Source: an uncultured Ardenticatenia bacterium (lineage in GTDB: Bacteria; Chloroflexota; Anaerolineae; 4572-78; NAK82). From it: DNA of 64,000 nucleotides. The number at the start of each line of letters is the position of its first letter. Position 1 is the first letter of the stretch. The stretch is from assembly GCA_937127125.1 (NCBI GenBank), contig CAKZLO010000048.1:1-64000 (forward strand). The letters run 5' to 3'. A program made the position numbers and the translations under genes. The notes beneath the pieces were generated by a model. That model made no database searches. It had not been told where the DNA came from and saw only the letters and a list, made by a program, of their open reading frames with translations. Positions 53,526 to 62,923 of this stretch are shown piece by piece.

Positions 53526-54914
53526 GTGGCTCAGGCAAAACGGCACTTTATGAAAAGTTCAGGCGCGAGCATCTATCCCTCAACGTTAGGCCCAATGAAG
53601 CCGTTGCTCTCCCAAAGGCACCCATGGTGTATGGCACTGATCGTGGGGCTTCCCTTGATATTCACCTTCCTGGCCTTTGCCCAGCTCTCTCTGGTAGAAG
53701 ATGCTCGATTGACGCCCACGCGCTTTATCGCTCCTGCAGCGTTGGCAGTGTGTATGCTTGCCACCACCTGGTTGTTGCAGCAGGCACTGCCCCTTCACGA
53801 TCAATTGTTGCTGCCCCTAATCACCCTGCTAATAGGCTGGGGAATGGCCGAGGTAGGACGCTTGGCGCCGCCTGTGTTTCTTCAGCGTCAGACCACCTGG
53901 ATGGTGTTGGGAAGTGGTGCTCTGCTGGTAGTTGCCCTTGTACCACAAGGGCTACAGTGGTTAGAGCGTTTTCGCTACACTTGGTTGCTGTTGGGTCTGT
54001 CGTTGCTAGGGATGACATTCTTCCTAGGGGTAAACCCCAGCGGTACGGGAGCTCGTCTCTGGCTAGGTGTTGCTGGACTTTACTTTCAGCCTTCTGAGCT
54101 GCTCAAGCTACTGATGATCGTGTTTCTAGCCACCTACTTGGCGGAGAGACGGGCCGCATTGCTTGAGGTCAGCTTACGGGTACACCGTTGGCGCATACCT
54201 CATCCAGCTTACCTAGGCCCTCTGCTACTGATGTGGGGATTCAGCATAATACTCTTGCTCTGGCAGCGTGATCTGGGGGCCGGATTGCTGTTCTTTGCGG
54301 TATTCCTAGCCATGTTCTATGTCGCGACAGGGCAAGGGCGTTATGTGCTGGTCAGCCTAGTTCTGCTGGCCGGAGCAGGAGCGATAGGTTACCACGTGTT
54401 TGACGTGGTAGCATTGCGTGTAGACGCTTGGTGGGATCCATGGCGAGAAGCATCGGGGCGCTCGTTTCAGATCGTGCAAGCATTGCTGGCCTTTGCCAGC
54501 GGTGGCGTTCTTGGCCAAGGACTGGGGCAGGGATTACCCAGTGCTATACCGGTGGTACATACTGATTTTGTCTTCGCCGCAGTGGGCGAGGAGTACGGAC
54601 TAATTGGCACACTGGGTCTGGTGATAAGTTTCATGCTACTGGTCTCACGTGCTTTTCGTATTGCATTATGCTGTGAGCGAATGTTCGAACGCCTGCTGGC
54701 GGCCGGCATTGGTTCGCTTTTCGGCCTGCAGTCGTTAGTGATTATGGCAGGCACGCTGAAGCTGATACCTCTAACAGGGGTGACGCTCCCGTTCGTGAGC
54801 TATGGAGGCAGCTCGCTGTTGGTCAGCATGGTAATGGTAGGATTGCTGGTGCGCCTTTCCTCCCGCCCTACCTCTCCATACCAGAGTTCACCGGCGTTCA
54901 TCCAAGGGGGGTGA
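53526..54914 (+). CDS. FtsW/RodA/SpoVE-family peptidoglycan glycosyltransferase
   Basis: SEDS-family enzymes polymerise lipid II into glycan strands together with a cognate PBP. The 462-residue protein has about ten to twelve hydrophobic helices and the SEDS signatures: NPSGTGARLWLGVAGLYFQPSELLKLLMIVF, then LWQRDLGAGLLFF and the C-terminal TGVTLPFVSYGGSSLL. The start taken is GTG at 53526; an ATG at 53550 is possible. FtsW and RodA cannot be told apart here. The partner PBP gene follows after six bases but is degenerate. Confidence 0.92.
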   Translation: MAQAKRHFMKSSGASIYPSTLGPMKPLLSQRHPWCMALIVGLPLIFTFLAFAQLSLVEDARLTPTRFIAPAALAVCMLATTWLLQQALPLHDQLLLPLITLLIGWGMAEVGRLAPPVFLQRQTTWMVLGSGALLVVALVPQGLQWLERFRYTWLLLGLSLLGMTFFLGVNPSGTGARLWLGVAGLYFQPSELLKLLMIVFLATYLAERRAALLEVSLRVHRWRIPHPAYLGPLLLMWGFSIILLLWQRDLGAGLLFFAVFLAMFYVATGQGRYVLVSLVLLAGAGAIGYHVFDVVALRVDAWWDPWREASGRSFQIVQALLAFASGGVLGQGLGQGLPSAIPVVHTDFVFAAVGEEYGLIGTLGLVISFMLLVSRAFRIALCCERMFERLLAAGIGSLFGLQSLVIMAGTLKLIPLTGVTLPFVSYGGSSLLVSMVMVGLLVRLSSRPTSPYQSSPAFIQGG

Positions 54915-54920
54915 TAGGCG

Positions 54921-56111
54921 ATGACGACCAGCATTATGCGCCTCACGGGCGCACTACTAGTGGGCTTCATAACTGTAGCAGTGGCGCTTGTTTACTGGCA
55001 AGTCTTCCGCGCGCCAGAGCTGGTGGCACGTGCCGACAATCCACGACTTATCCAGGCCGAGTTACGCGTAAAACGAGGAAGCCTTTTGGATCGCACCGGA
55101 ATGGTACTCGCTTTCTCGGCTCCAGCACACCTTTCGGATAGCGACCAGGTTGTGTTCCGTCGTCACTACCCAGAGCTAGCAGCAGCACATTTGGTCGGCT
55201 ATTACAGCCTACGCCACGGCACAGGTGGCTGCGAAGCCGTGTTTGACGCCACGCTCCGCGGCAAACGTACCCAGATAGAAGAACTGCTGCATCGCCCCCA
55301 GCTGGGCGAGGATGTTACATTAAGTGTCAGCTTAGCGGCAACGCGCGCAGCGGACGTCGCGCTGGGTGACCACATTGGGGCGTTGGTGGCGCTTGACATT
55401 GTAAGCGGCGAGATACTGGCTATAGTAAGCCATCCCTCTTACGATCCCAACCGACTAGATAACGAGTGGGAAAGGCTCGCCACTGATCCTGCTGCCCCAT
55501 TGTTGAATCGCGCCACACAGGGAGTCTATCCAGTTGGTGACTTGGCCCGCTGGATTGGATTAGCTGGACTGCTCAGTGCCGGTATCACGACACCACCTAA
55601 TCCACTAGAAGTTCCCCTTGAAGTGTTGCTCGCGCCGCTTAGCCGGATGGGGTATCTGGCTACAGCGCATCAACTTGGCTTCACCAAGACACCTCTGACT
55701 GTGTTACCGGCCAGTCCAGGGCGGTTGCCCAATTTCAAGGGCAAAACCACAGAGCGTGATCTGGCGGTCACCCCGTTGCATATGGCACGTTTTATCGCAG
55801 CGGTGGCAGGAGATGGCCGAATGCCAGCCGTCAGGCTTGAGCGCACAACCACACCAGCTACAATGGAACGCATCTTTTCAGAATACGTTGCGCGCACTCT
55901 CCGTAATATTACCCCGAAACATGACGAGATAGCTGGTTGGTTAGGAATAGCGTCGCCGGTAGAGACAGGTCGTGAGTCTCTCACTTGGTTTGTGGGGTAC
56001 GCTCCCACCACTTATCCCAAGGTGGCTGTTGCCGTGGTCATCGAAGATGAAGACGACCGCCTGGTGGCATCGTCGATAGCTCACCGCACTCTGGCTACAT
56101 TGTTGCAATGA
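54921..56111 (+). CDS. PBP2/FtsI-like protein lacking transpeptidase catalytic motifs
   Basis: The protein follows the FtsI/PbpA pattern: N-terminal membrane helix (7-28), RVKRGSLLDRTGMVLA, and a transpeptidase-like region with GALVALDIVSGEILAIVSHPSYDPN and NRATQGVYPVG. The catalytic SxxK motif, normally GSTFK after YPPG, is GDLAR here: the serine is D207 and the lysine R210. The KTG motif is ETG at 348-350. At 396 residues it is about 80-100 shorter than PbpA. It cannot be an ordinary transpeptidase or penicillin target and is more likely a structural or regulatory partner of the adjacent FtsW-like enzyme. The frame is intact, so it is not a decayed gene. Confidence 0.85.
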   Translation: MTTSIMRLTGALLVGFITVAVALVYWQVFRAPELVARADNPRLIQAELRVKRGSLLDRTGMVLAFSAPAHLSDSDQVVFRRHYPELAAAHLVGYYSLRHGTGGCEAVFDATLRGKRTQIEELLHRPQLGEDVTLSVSLAATRAADVALGDHIGALVALDIVSGEILAIVSHPSYDPNRLDNEWERLATDPAAPLLNRATQGVYPVGDLARWIGLAGLLSAGITTPPNPLEVPLEVLLAPLSRMGYLATAHQLGFTKTPLTVLPASPGRLPNFKGKTTERDLAVTPLHMARFIAAVAGDGRMPAVRLERTTTPATMERIFSEYVARTLRNITPKHDEIAGWLGIASPVETGRESLTWFVGYAPTTYPKVAVAVVIEDEDDRLVASSIAHRTLATLLQ

Positions 56112-56121
56112 TCGAGGGGCC

Positions 56122-56607
56122 TCAAGGGGCTGTCGCTTCGACCACGCGGGCATGGGTAATGCGCACCAAATCGCTCACAGCCAGTTGCACGTTCATCCCG
56201 CGCTTCCCCGCACTCACCACAATCTGTTCGAGGGCCAGCGCCGGACGATCGATAAAAACATCAAAAGGACGACCGAGCAGCGCCAGAGCAGAGATGCCAC
56301 CCACTTGGAGACCGGTCAGAGTCTCCGCTTCACGTTGGCTTGCCATACGCACTTTCTTGTCGCCTACGGCAGCAGCAACACGCTTGAGGTCAAGCTCGCG
56401 ATCGCCCGCTATCATCACCAACAACGGTCGGCCTTGAGAGCGCAGAACAACGAGTGTTTTATATACCTGCTGCGGCGGCAGACCAAGAATCTGAGCTACC
56501 CCTGTGGCAGAGTGGATCTCGGGGGGAAAAGTGAAAAGCTGGTACGCGATGCCATGTGCCTCGAGTAGACGTAGTGCGTTGGTCTTATCCTTTAATGAGG
56601 AGCTCAC
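56122..56607 (-). CDS. YbaK/EbsC-family Cys-tRNA(Pro) deacylase
   Basis: YbaK proteins hydrolyse Cys wrongly attached to tRNA-Pro by prolyl-tRNA synthetase. The 161-residue protein has normal length and the pattern YKTLVVLRSQGRPLLVMIAGDRELDLKRVAAAVGDKKVRMAS, including the conserved lysine of the active site (YKTLV), and SALALLGRPFDVFIDRP. The start is GTG at 56607. It is divergent from the ProRS-like gene with 56 bases between the preferred starts, and convergent with the PBP-like gene. Confidence 0.93.
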   Translation of the reverse strand: MSSSLKDKTNALRLLEAHGIAYQLFTFPPEIHSATGVAQILGLPPQQVYKTLVVLRSQGRPLLVMIAGDRELDLKRVAAAVGDKKVRMASQREAETLTGLQVGGISALALLGRPFDVFIDRPALALEQIVVSAGKRGMNVQLAVSDLVRITHARVVEATAP

Positions 56608-56663
56608 AAGACCTTTATAAGTCGGTTTCCGTCACCTGTCAAAGACACCTATGGAGGATGGTA

Positions 56664-58385
56664 ATGCGAGTGAGCAAGCTACTTGTCCAGACACTGCGCC
56701 AAGCTCCAACTGATATTCCGATGCCAGGCCACCAGTTCTTGTTGCGTGGCAGCTTTATGCGTCCTCTCGCAGCGAGTGTTTACGTTTTCCTACCCTTGGG
56801 GACTCGGGTGCGCCGCCGAGTCCAAGCCGAGCTGGCGCGTGCACTGGAGGACGCAGGCGGACAGGAGATAGGCCTGCCTATACTGCAGCCTCTGGAAGTT
56901 GCAGAACAGCGGAACAGCACGCTATTCCCCGAGTGGGTTGCTTCACTACAAAGCACAGCACTCTTCGCTTCCGAGGGATACCGCGCTTGGGGACTCCAAT
57001 CGGGTCACGAACGAACTGTGTTAGCTCTGATGAGAAACGTGGTACAGTCCTATCGTCAACTGCCCGTCTTACTGTATCTATTCTGGCAGGCTCCCGAGTG
57101 GGAAGTACATGCTTCGCGGGGACTGTTCGGCAGCCGTGAGTCAATGGTCTTGGACGCCTACAGCTTGCACCAAAACGAAGAGGAAAGAGGCACCCTCTAT
57201 CAACTTATCCTGGAAGAGTTTGCGCGTCTAGCTGAACGTAGTGGTATACCCACCTGTCGCATAATAATGGACATAGACGAGAGAGGATGCCCCAGCGGAC
57301 ACCGACTGATCTGGCCGTGGAGAGAGGGCGAGCGAACGTTCCTTGTCTGCAGCAAATGTAACTGGGCCTGTGAGCAGACAATTGCACCAGTTAGAAAGGA
57401 AACATTGCCTGCTGAACCTCCGCAACCATTACAGGAGGTGGCTACACCGGAGTGCAAGACAATCGCAGCGCTATGCGCATGGTTGCAGATTCCGCCATCT
57501 CGCACGGCGAAATCTCTCTTCCTGGTGACTGAAGGAGATGAAACGACTGCTCGCAACGTGATCGCGGTCGTGCGTGGCGATACAGAGCTCAGCATGAGCA
57601 AACTGAGACGACTGCTCGGCACAGCTAATTTGCGACCAGCCAGCGAGGAAGAGATCAGGATGATTGGCGCAGAGCCTGGATACGGTTCGCCAATTGGGAT
57701 CCGCGGTGCAGAAGTGGTCGTGGATAACCTGGTTGCGTCTTCTCGTAATTTGGTCGCCGGCGCCAACCGACCGGAATATCACCTGTTGAATGTTAACTAT
57801 GGCCGCGACTATGAGGCAACACGCATCGCTGACATAGCTCTAGCACAGGAAGGCGATCTGTGTCCTTCGTGTGCCGCAACACTGCGACTCGAGCATGGTA
57901 TCGAGCTAGCCCTAGCCGGCAATTTGGGAGCTCACACCACCCAGGCCCACAATCTGTGTTATCTTGACCAATCGGGTGCTCCGCAGCCCGTGCTATTGGG
58001 ACGTTATCGCTTTCATATAGATCGTTTGATCGCCTCCGTTGCTGAGACGCACCATGATGAGCAAGGGCTGATTTGGCCCGCCTCTCTGGCGCCCTATGAT
58101 GTTTATCTTATGACGCTTGGCCGGCGCAACCCCCTCGTGGATGAAATGGCCGACAGGCTGTACGATCAACTGCATGCAGCTAACGTGCGCGTGTTGTATG
58201 ACGACCGGGATGAAAGGGCAGGGGTGAAATTCTACGACGCAGACTTGATAGGACTGCCACTGCGCATTGCCATCGGGGAACGCAGTGCGGCAGAGGGCAG
58301 CGTCGAGGTGAAGCAACGAGGCACCAGTGAAGTAACAAAAGTGGTCATCACAGACGTTGTGGCCTATGTCAAAAGCCTACTATAG
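56664..58385 (+). CDS. prolyl-tRNA synthetase-like protein with eroded active-site motifs
   Basis: The 573-residue protein matches bacterial ProRS in length and order: N-terminal FLLRGSFMRPLAASVYVFLPLG, catalytic halves, an inserted YbaK-like editing domain (about 260-395), and a C-terminal anticodon-binding domain. Compared with the family, several key motifs differ: the TxE proline site GPTHEE reads QSGHER (112-117), motif 2 FRDE reads PEWE (144-147), and motif 3 GIGVSR reads RFHIDR (449-454). GHIF before motif 3 is also changed. It has cysteine pairs CSKC (229-232) and CPSC (400-403). The start at 56664 has GGAGG upstream; the frame extends 36 codons further through the YbaK gene. It may be an editing paralogue rather than the charging enzyme. 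Confidence 0.8.
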   Translation: MRVSKLLVQTLRQAPTDIPMPGHQFLLRGSFMRPLAASVYVFLPLGTRVRRRVQAELARALEDAGGQEIGLPILQPLEVAEQRNSTLFPEWVASLQSTALFASEGYRAWGLQSGHERTVLALMRNVVQSYRQLPVLLYLFWQAPEWEVHASRGLFGSRESMVLDAYSLHQNEEERGTLYQLILEEFARLAERSGIPTCRIIMDIDERGCPSGHRLIWPWREGERTFLVCSKCNWACEQTIAPVRKETLPAEPPQPLQEVATPECKTIAALCAWLQIPPSRTAKSLFLVTEGDETTARNVIAVVRGDTELSMSKLRRLLGTANLRPASEEEIRMIGAEPGYGSPIGIRGAEVVVDNLVASSRNLVAGANRPEYHLLNVNYGRDYEATRIADIALAQEGDLCPSCAATLRLEHGIELALAGNLGAHTTQAHNLCYLDQSGAPQPVLLGRYRFHIDRLIASVAETHHDEQGLIWPASLAPYDVYLMTLGRRNPLVDEMADRLYDQLHAANVRVLYDDRDERAGVKFYDADLIGLPLRIAIGERSAAEGSVEVKQRGTSEVTKVVITDVVAYVKSLL

Positions 58386-58425
58386 GCATAGGTGATTCCG
58401 TTTATTCACATATCGTGGAGCTGCT

Positions 58426-59355
58426 ATGTCGTTCTCGTTTATCCTGGGTGTAGTTTTGATCGTGCTGGCTACGACATGTTGGAGTACTTCCGGGACGCTC
58501 ATCCATTTTATCCTGCGTCACGCTAATGTGACGCCTTGGGGATTGGCATTCTGGCGTGACCTGACGACGTTCTTATGTCTGGCTGCAAGTTTGATTCTCG
58601 TGCAACCTAAGTTGCTACGCATAGACCGGCGTGATCTCCTTTGGCTGGCAATAATGGGCTCGGTAGGTATTGGGCTGATGCACATTGCGTGGAACACCTC
58701 GGTTATTGTCAATGGTGTGGCGGTCTCGACAACCCTGCAGGCTAATGCGCCGATATTTGTAGCAGTGATGGCATATCTGTTGTGGGGCGAGCCCATTACA
58801 AAGCGTAAAGGACTTGCCATCGCCCTTTCAACTGTTGGCACAGTGCTCATTGGACGATTGGACAATTGGAACGGCGTCCATATCACCCCGTGGGGATTGC
58901 TGCTTGGTCTCGTTGCTGCCTTGACTTACGGCATCCTGGCACTGCTAGCTAAAAAACTGGTAGGGCACTATCACCCAATAACGGTTTTGACGTATACCTT
59001 CGGTTTTGCTGCCATTGCGTTGCTCTTCACGCAGCCTGATGGGGCCCTTTTTGTCGCACCAGCGTGGCCAACGCTCGGGTATTTCGGCGCGTTGGTGTTC
59101 TTGCCCACCATTGCCGGTTTCCTGCTATACACTTCCGGGATGCGACGCCTTCCGGTGAGCGTCGCTTCCATCGTAGCGATGACCGAGGTACCCTTTGCTG
59201 CCATTCTCTCATTCTTTACATTGGGCGAGCGACTGGACATCTGGCAGGTATCAGGCGCTGTAGCGATTGTAGCAGCCGTGATTCTGTTGACATGGCCACA
59301 AAGCAAACCAAAATCCTTCCCCGAGAAGGAGGCGCTGACTGTGCCCACACCCTAG
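58426..59355 (+). CDS. EamA/DMT-superfamily transporter
   Basis: The 309-residue protein has ten hydrophobic helices in two EamA repeats. Repeat one shows TTCWSTSGTLIHFIL and ANAPIFVAVMAYLLWGEPITKRKGLAI; repeat two shows GALVFLPTIAGFLLYTSGMRRLPVSVASIVAMTEVPFAAILSFFTLGERLDIWQ. Members export metabolites or amino acids. It follows the ProRS-like gene by 40 bases. Its stop overlaps the end of the convergent ttcA-like gene by four bases. Confidence 0.9.
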   Translation: MSFSFILGVVLIVLATTCWSTSGTLIHFILRHANVTPWGLAFWRDLTTFLCLAASLILVQPKLLRIDRRDLLWLAIMGSVGIGLMHIAWNTSVIVNGVAVSTTLQANAPIFVAVMAYLLWGEPITKRKGLAIALSTVGTVLIGRLDNWNGVHITPWGLLLGLVAALTYGILALLAKKLVGHYHPITVLTYTFGFAAIALLFTQPDGALFVAPAWPTLGYFGALVFLPTIAGFLLYTSGMRRLPVSVASIVAMTEVPFAAILSFFTLGERLDIWQVSGAVAIVAAVILLTWPQSKPKSFPEKEALTVPTP

Positions 59356-60146
59356 AGTCTTGTTTCATCGGGTAGGGCAAACCGTTGCGTGGTTAGGTGC
59401 TGAGAAGCTTTCCATCCAGCGCGCCACAGGTTGGCCCGGATCTGTCGTCGACTGCGGCCAGCTTCAATCAACCACCGACGGACCAAGGCGCGCTGCGATG
59501 TTTCAGCATTTGGACAGGTTGATTCGTGGTGGGGCAACCCCAATGCCCGAGCCAGCTGCTCCAGGCGACGCTCTTCAAGATAAATCAGCGGGCGAATAAG
59601 CGTAATCGTATTGCCGAAAAACTCTAGCCGTGGCATCAGCGTTTGTAGGCGTCCGGAGAATAGCAGATTAAGCAAGGTCGTTTCGGCTGCGTCATCGGCG
59701 TGATGCGCCAACGCCACCTTGTTACAACCCAATGCATGGGCAGTCGTGAAGAGAGCCTTGCGGCGGTTCCACGCACAACGCTGGCAGTTAAGGGGTATCG
59801 CCTCGCGGTTGCCTAACTCTAAAGGTACAAAGGCATATTCCACACCCAACTGGACAAACCATGGTTCCAAAACAGGGCGCAAATCAGGCAGGCCAGCGGG
59901 ATGCATTTGCACGTGGAGGGCTATGAGCTGATGACGCTCAGCAACCGTTGCCTGTCGCGCGAGCAGGAGATACAAAAGTGCACAGCTGTCCTTACCGCCC
60001 GAGACAGCTACTGCCACGCGATCGCCATCGGCGATCATATTAAACTCGCGTATCGCGCGATTGACCGGCTTAAGTGCGAAGAAGGTGAGCTTGTCCAATT
60101 TAGAGTGGATGCCAAATAGGGTATGAGTCTCTGAAACTTTCTTCAA
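59352..60146 (-). CDS. TtcA-like tRNA 2-thiolation protein (PP-loop ATPase)
   Basis: TtcA-family enzymes activate a tRNA base with ATP and replace oxygen with sulphur, using an iron-sulphur cluster. The PP-loop is SGGKDS at 49-54. Cluster cysteines are C121 and C124 (NCQRCAW) and C211 (STCPN), matching the CxxC plus one pattern of TtcA. Whether the target is cytidine 32 cannot be read. The 264-residue length is normal. Confidence 0.9.
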   Translation of the reverse strand: MKKVSETHTLFGIHSKLDKLTFFALKPVNRAIREFNMIADGDRVAVAVSGGKDSCALLYLLLARQATVAERHQLIALHVQMHPAGLPDLRPVLEPWFVQLGVEYAFVPLELGNREAIPLNCQRCAWNRRKALFTTAHALGCNKVALAHHADDAAETTLLNLLFSGRLQTLMPRLEFFGNTITLIRPLIYLEERRLEQLARALGLPHHESTCPNAETSQRALVRRWLIEAGRSRRQIRANLWRAGWKASQHLTTQRFALPDETRL

Positions 60147-60226
60147 GCAGGTTTTGCATACTGCGCCAACAGCCTACGGCAAAGGCGAGCGTATGCTCCC
60201 TTCGCATCCCTGTTCCTAAATCTCTA

Positions 60227-62596
60227 CTACATACACCCTTCCTCAACCCCAGCACGTGGAGAAGCGGTTAAATAAGCCAATGCCTCTTCTCGTTCCCCAT
60301 CCATCACCACCTCTAGATAACGACCGCCCGAAGCTCTCGGCACATCGATCACTTTGACGTACGCGGCATACGCTGCAGCCTCGGGCAGCAACTCTGCCAG
60401 TACGTTCGGGGAGCCATCAAGGAAGGCGCGGTTGAAGATCACTCCGGGCTCATCCGGGTAAAGCGCAAGCGGATAAATCTGGGATTCGACCAAATCCTGG
60501 AAGAAATGTGTACCATAGGAAACTTCAGGGGCCTGACCCCCTTTAGCTGTGGCAATTTCGACCAACATCCGGGTATTGTAGATGTCAGCATAGCTCACTT
60601 TGACGCCCAGGTCGATGTTAGAACTTCCCCAACGTCCCGGTCCCATCAGGATAAAGCGCTCACCTTGCAGCTGCTTGTTCAGTCGACCGATGATGCGTGC
60701 CACCTCTAACTTTTCAGCGTAGTTCGGAATGCCACTGTAGACCTCAGGGTCGACATAGACAATGTAGCGGATATTGGAGACCACTCCTTGTGGCACCATC
60801 TTGTTAGCTGAGAAGATCTTATCCTCGTCTGGCACCTCGCGCGGAATGTGCCCTCCACCTGTCCACGCTTGATCGGTAAGCGGCCGACATTGCAACAGAA
60901 TAACCTTGAATTGAGTTTTACCCCGTTCGCTAACAATATCCGCGGCAAACTCGATGTCCACAGGATACTGGTAATAGCGCTCCAGGGTTTTCATAACCGC
61001 TTTCATCGTTTGCGTAAAAGCCTTATTGCTCACCAGCCCATCAAAAGTGAGCACCAGATTCCGAACATCTAAATCCATCCCCAGCGCGATGATAGGCTGC
61101 ATATAATCGCCCTGATCAAGTGCAAAGAGCAAACGCAGGGCCGGGTAATCAGTGGTAAGCACCTCTTCCACTGGGAAAGGACGAAAGAGGTTCTCCTGCA
61201 GATCTACGGCATCGATGTAATGCTGAGAATACCTTCGGATTTCGGCTGCATTGCGCTCAGGTCGCAGCTGGGGATGACTGAGCGCTACCATGCGTGGATA
61301 GTCATCTGCCACGCGGTCGACAGCACGCGTGCCCATACCCCACACGATGCGCAGGAAACCGTCTTCGCGCCGGATGCTCCGATTCCAACGGAAAGGATTA
61401 CGGCTGAAACCCACTCCTGCCACGTCGGGGAAGAAATAACGTCCATGCGCATAGCCAGCTACCTTCTGGATAAGGATAGCCATACGTTCGTCATAGTCCA
61501 CCAACCCTTTTTGACGACGGTAGAGCAAGGCATTGGGGTTGTAGACACTGGCGTAGACACGTTTAATTGCCAGCTCAAGTGCATCCAGATTCTCGTCTAA
61601 GCTACCCTGATTGGGGCAAAAATAGCTGTCGTATTTGCCCGCAAAGGCACTACCCAAGTTGTCCTCGAGCAAGCTCGACGAGCGCACGATGATGGGATGG
61701 GGACCAATTTCTTGAAGCATTTCGCGCAGGCGTATAGTCACATGTTCAGGGAAGCGCGCGCTGGTCATTGCCTCTATCACCTTAGGATATTCGGCAACAA
61801 TCTGTTCGCTGCTCTTGTACTTCTGGTTGTGGAAATCATGCAGCTGGTTTAGATCGTGGACCTCGTAAAAGACATCGGCACCGATGAAGTAAGAATCAGG
61901 AATGAGCAGCGGCGCCGGCAGGTCCAGTTCACCTGTCGCCTGGGCATGCTGCAACACCTTACAGGCAAGCAGCAGACCAGCTGCTTTGCCACCAATGCGT
62001 CCGCGCCCAATGCGCCGTCGGCGAATCTCCTTGAGATCGCTAATGGTGAAAAAACGCTTGGCAATGCCAACAAAGTGCAGCTGATCGCTAATCATCCCTT
62101 TGATCAACACAACGATGATCTCCTCCAAGTGGTGCTGCACTTTGGCCTTTTCTTCCGGCGGGTAGCTCTCGTACTCCTCTCCCTTAGCGAACAGCAAATC
62201 CCACGGTGCCAGCTCGGGATTGAAGGTCAACACCACATCTCGCTGCGGCGCACGCTGACGCAGCAACGGTTGCACCAGCTCGACGAAGTCAGAATGAGGG
62301 AAATGATAGGCAAAGTAGAAATCGGTCAGGTAGTCACGGATGATTTGCAACCGCTCCTGCCACACCTCTGGTGGTTCCTGTTCGTAAGGATACTGAATGC
62401 CCTCCAAGACTTGGGATTGGAGAGCCTTTTCCATCACCTCCTTCTCGAACACCTCGGGTTCGATGACGTGATGCGCGAAGAGCTTCTCGCGCATCTTGGC
62501 TCGGATGGTCTTAGCCAAGATGGGATAACGGCTGATCTCCAGGTAGAGCTGGAGAACTTTCGGTGGTTGCATAGTCGGGTTATGCTGATTACTCAT
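60227..62596 (-). CDS. PEP/pyruvate-binding ATP-grasp domain protein (PPDK N-terminal-like)
   Basis: The 789-residue protein contains the ATP-grasp fold of PEP synthase and pyruvate phosphate dikinase, with IGRGRIGGKAAGLLLACKVL, HPIIVRSSSLLEDNLGSAFAGKYDSY and QCRPLTDQAW. The swivelling phosphohistidine domain and the PEP-binding barrel of those enzymes are not present. Instead there is a 190-residue N-terminal region and a C-terminal part with GPGRWGSSNIDLGVKVSYADI. Family members occur widely in Chloroflexota and cyanobacteria without a known function. The promoter suggests a leaderless mRNA. Confidence 0.82.
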   Translation of the reverse strand: MSNQHNPTMQPPKVLQLYLEISRYPILAKTIRAKMREKLFAHHVIEPEVFEKEVMEKALQSQVLEGIQYPYEQEPPEVWQERLQIIRDYLTDFYFAYHFPHSDFVELVQPLLRQRAPQRDVVLTFNPELAPWDLLFAKGEEYESYPPEEKAKVQHHLEEIIVVLIKGMISDQLHFVGIAKRFFTISDLKEIRRRRIGRGRIGGKAAGLLLACKVLQHAQATGELDLPAPLLIPDSYFIGADVFYEVHDLNQLHDFHNQKYKSSEQIVAEYPKVIEAMTSARFPEHVTIRLREMLQEIGPHPIIVRSSSLLEDNLGSAFAGKYDSYFCPNQGSLDENLDALELAIKRVYASVYNPNALLYRRQKGLVDYDERMAILIQKVAGYAHGRYFFPDVAGVGFSRNPFRWNRSIRREDGFLRIVWGMGTRAVDRVADDYPRMVALSHPQLRPERNAAEIRRYSQHYIDAVDLQENLFRPFPVEEVLTTDYPALRLLFALDQGDYMQPIIALGMDLDVRNLVLTFDGLVSNKAFTQTMKAVMKTLERYYQYPVDIEFAADIVSERGKTQFKVILLQCRPLTDQAWTGGGHIPREVPDEDKIFSANKMVPQGVVSNIRYIVYVDPEVYSGIPNYAEKLEVARIIGRLNKQLQGERFILMGPGRWGSSNIDLGVKVSYADIYNTRMLVEIATAKGGQAPEVSYGTHFFQDLVESQIYPLALYPDEPGVIFNRAFLDGSPNVLAELLPEAAAYAAYVKVIDVPRASGGRYLEVVMDGEREEALAYLTASPRAGVEEGCM

Positions 62597-62604
62597 AACA
62601 CCCC

Positions 62605-62633
62605 ATTATATACACCTCACGGAGTCGCAGCAA
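62605..62633 (-). promoter_or_regulatory. promoter of the ATP-grasp gene, probably leaderless
   Basis: The minus strand reads TTGCTG, 17 bases, TATAAT. The -10 ends eight bases before the ATG at 62596, so transcription should begin within one to three bases of the start codon, as for the FHA cluster. Confidence 0.55.
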
Positions 62634-62923
62634 CCTTTCATTAAGAATAGGGTTGAGGAACATCATCCTATGTCCTGCAGACTTCGACAAGAAAATAGAC
62701 CCGAAGGAAATGAACGCCTTTAATATCTTTTCCAGAGATCCCTTATCCTTTGATGCTCGCCCCACAGGGCCCATTACCTGCTGCAACATTACAGAGGTAA
62801 CAGCTATCGTAAGGGAGGAATCTGCTTTTGGCTCAATACACCCTGCACCTTCCTACATCGGCTGCACCACTTCCTGCCGTGCCACAACCGTGTTACAATC
62901 AGGCTATGCAAGGAGATGCCCCT

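Noticed and set aside
53526-56111. PBP-like gene being a decayed pseudogene
   Set aside because: The frame is continuous over 396 codons, it keeps N-terminal helix and fold signatures, and it sits six bases from ftsW; loss of only the catalytic motifs points to a changed role rather than decay.
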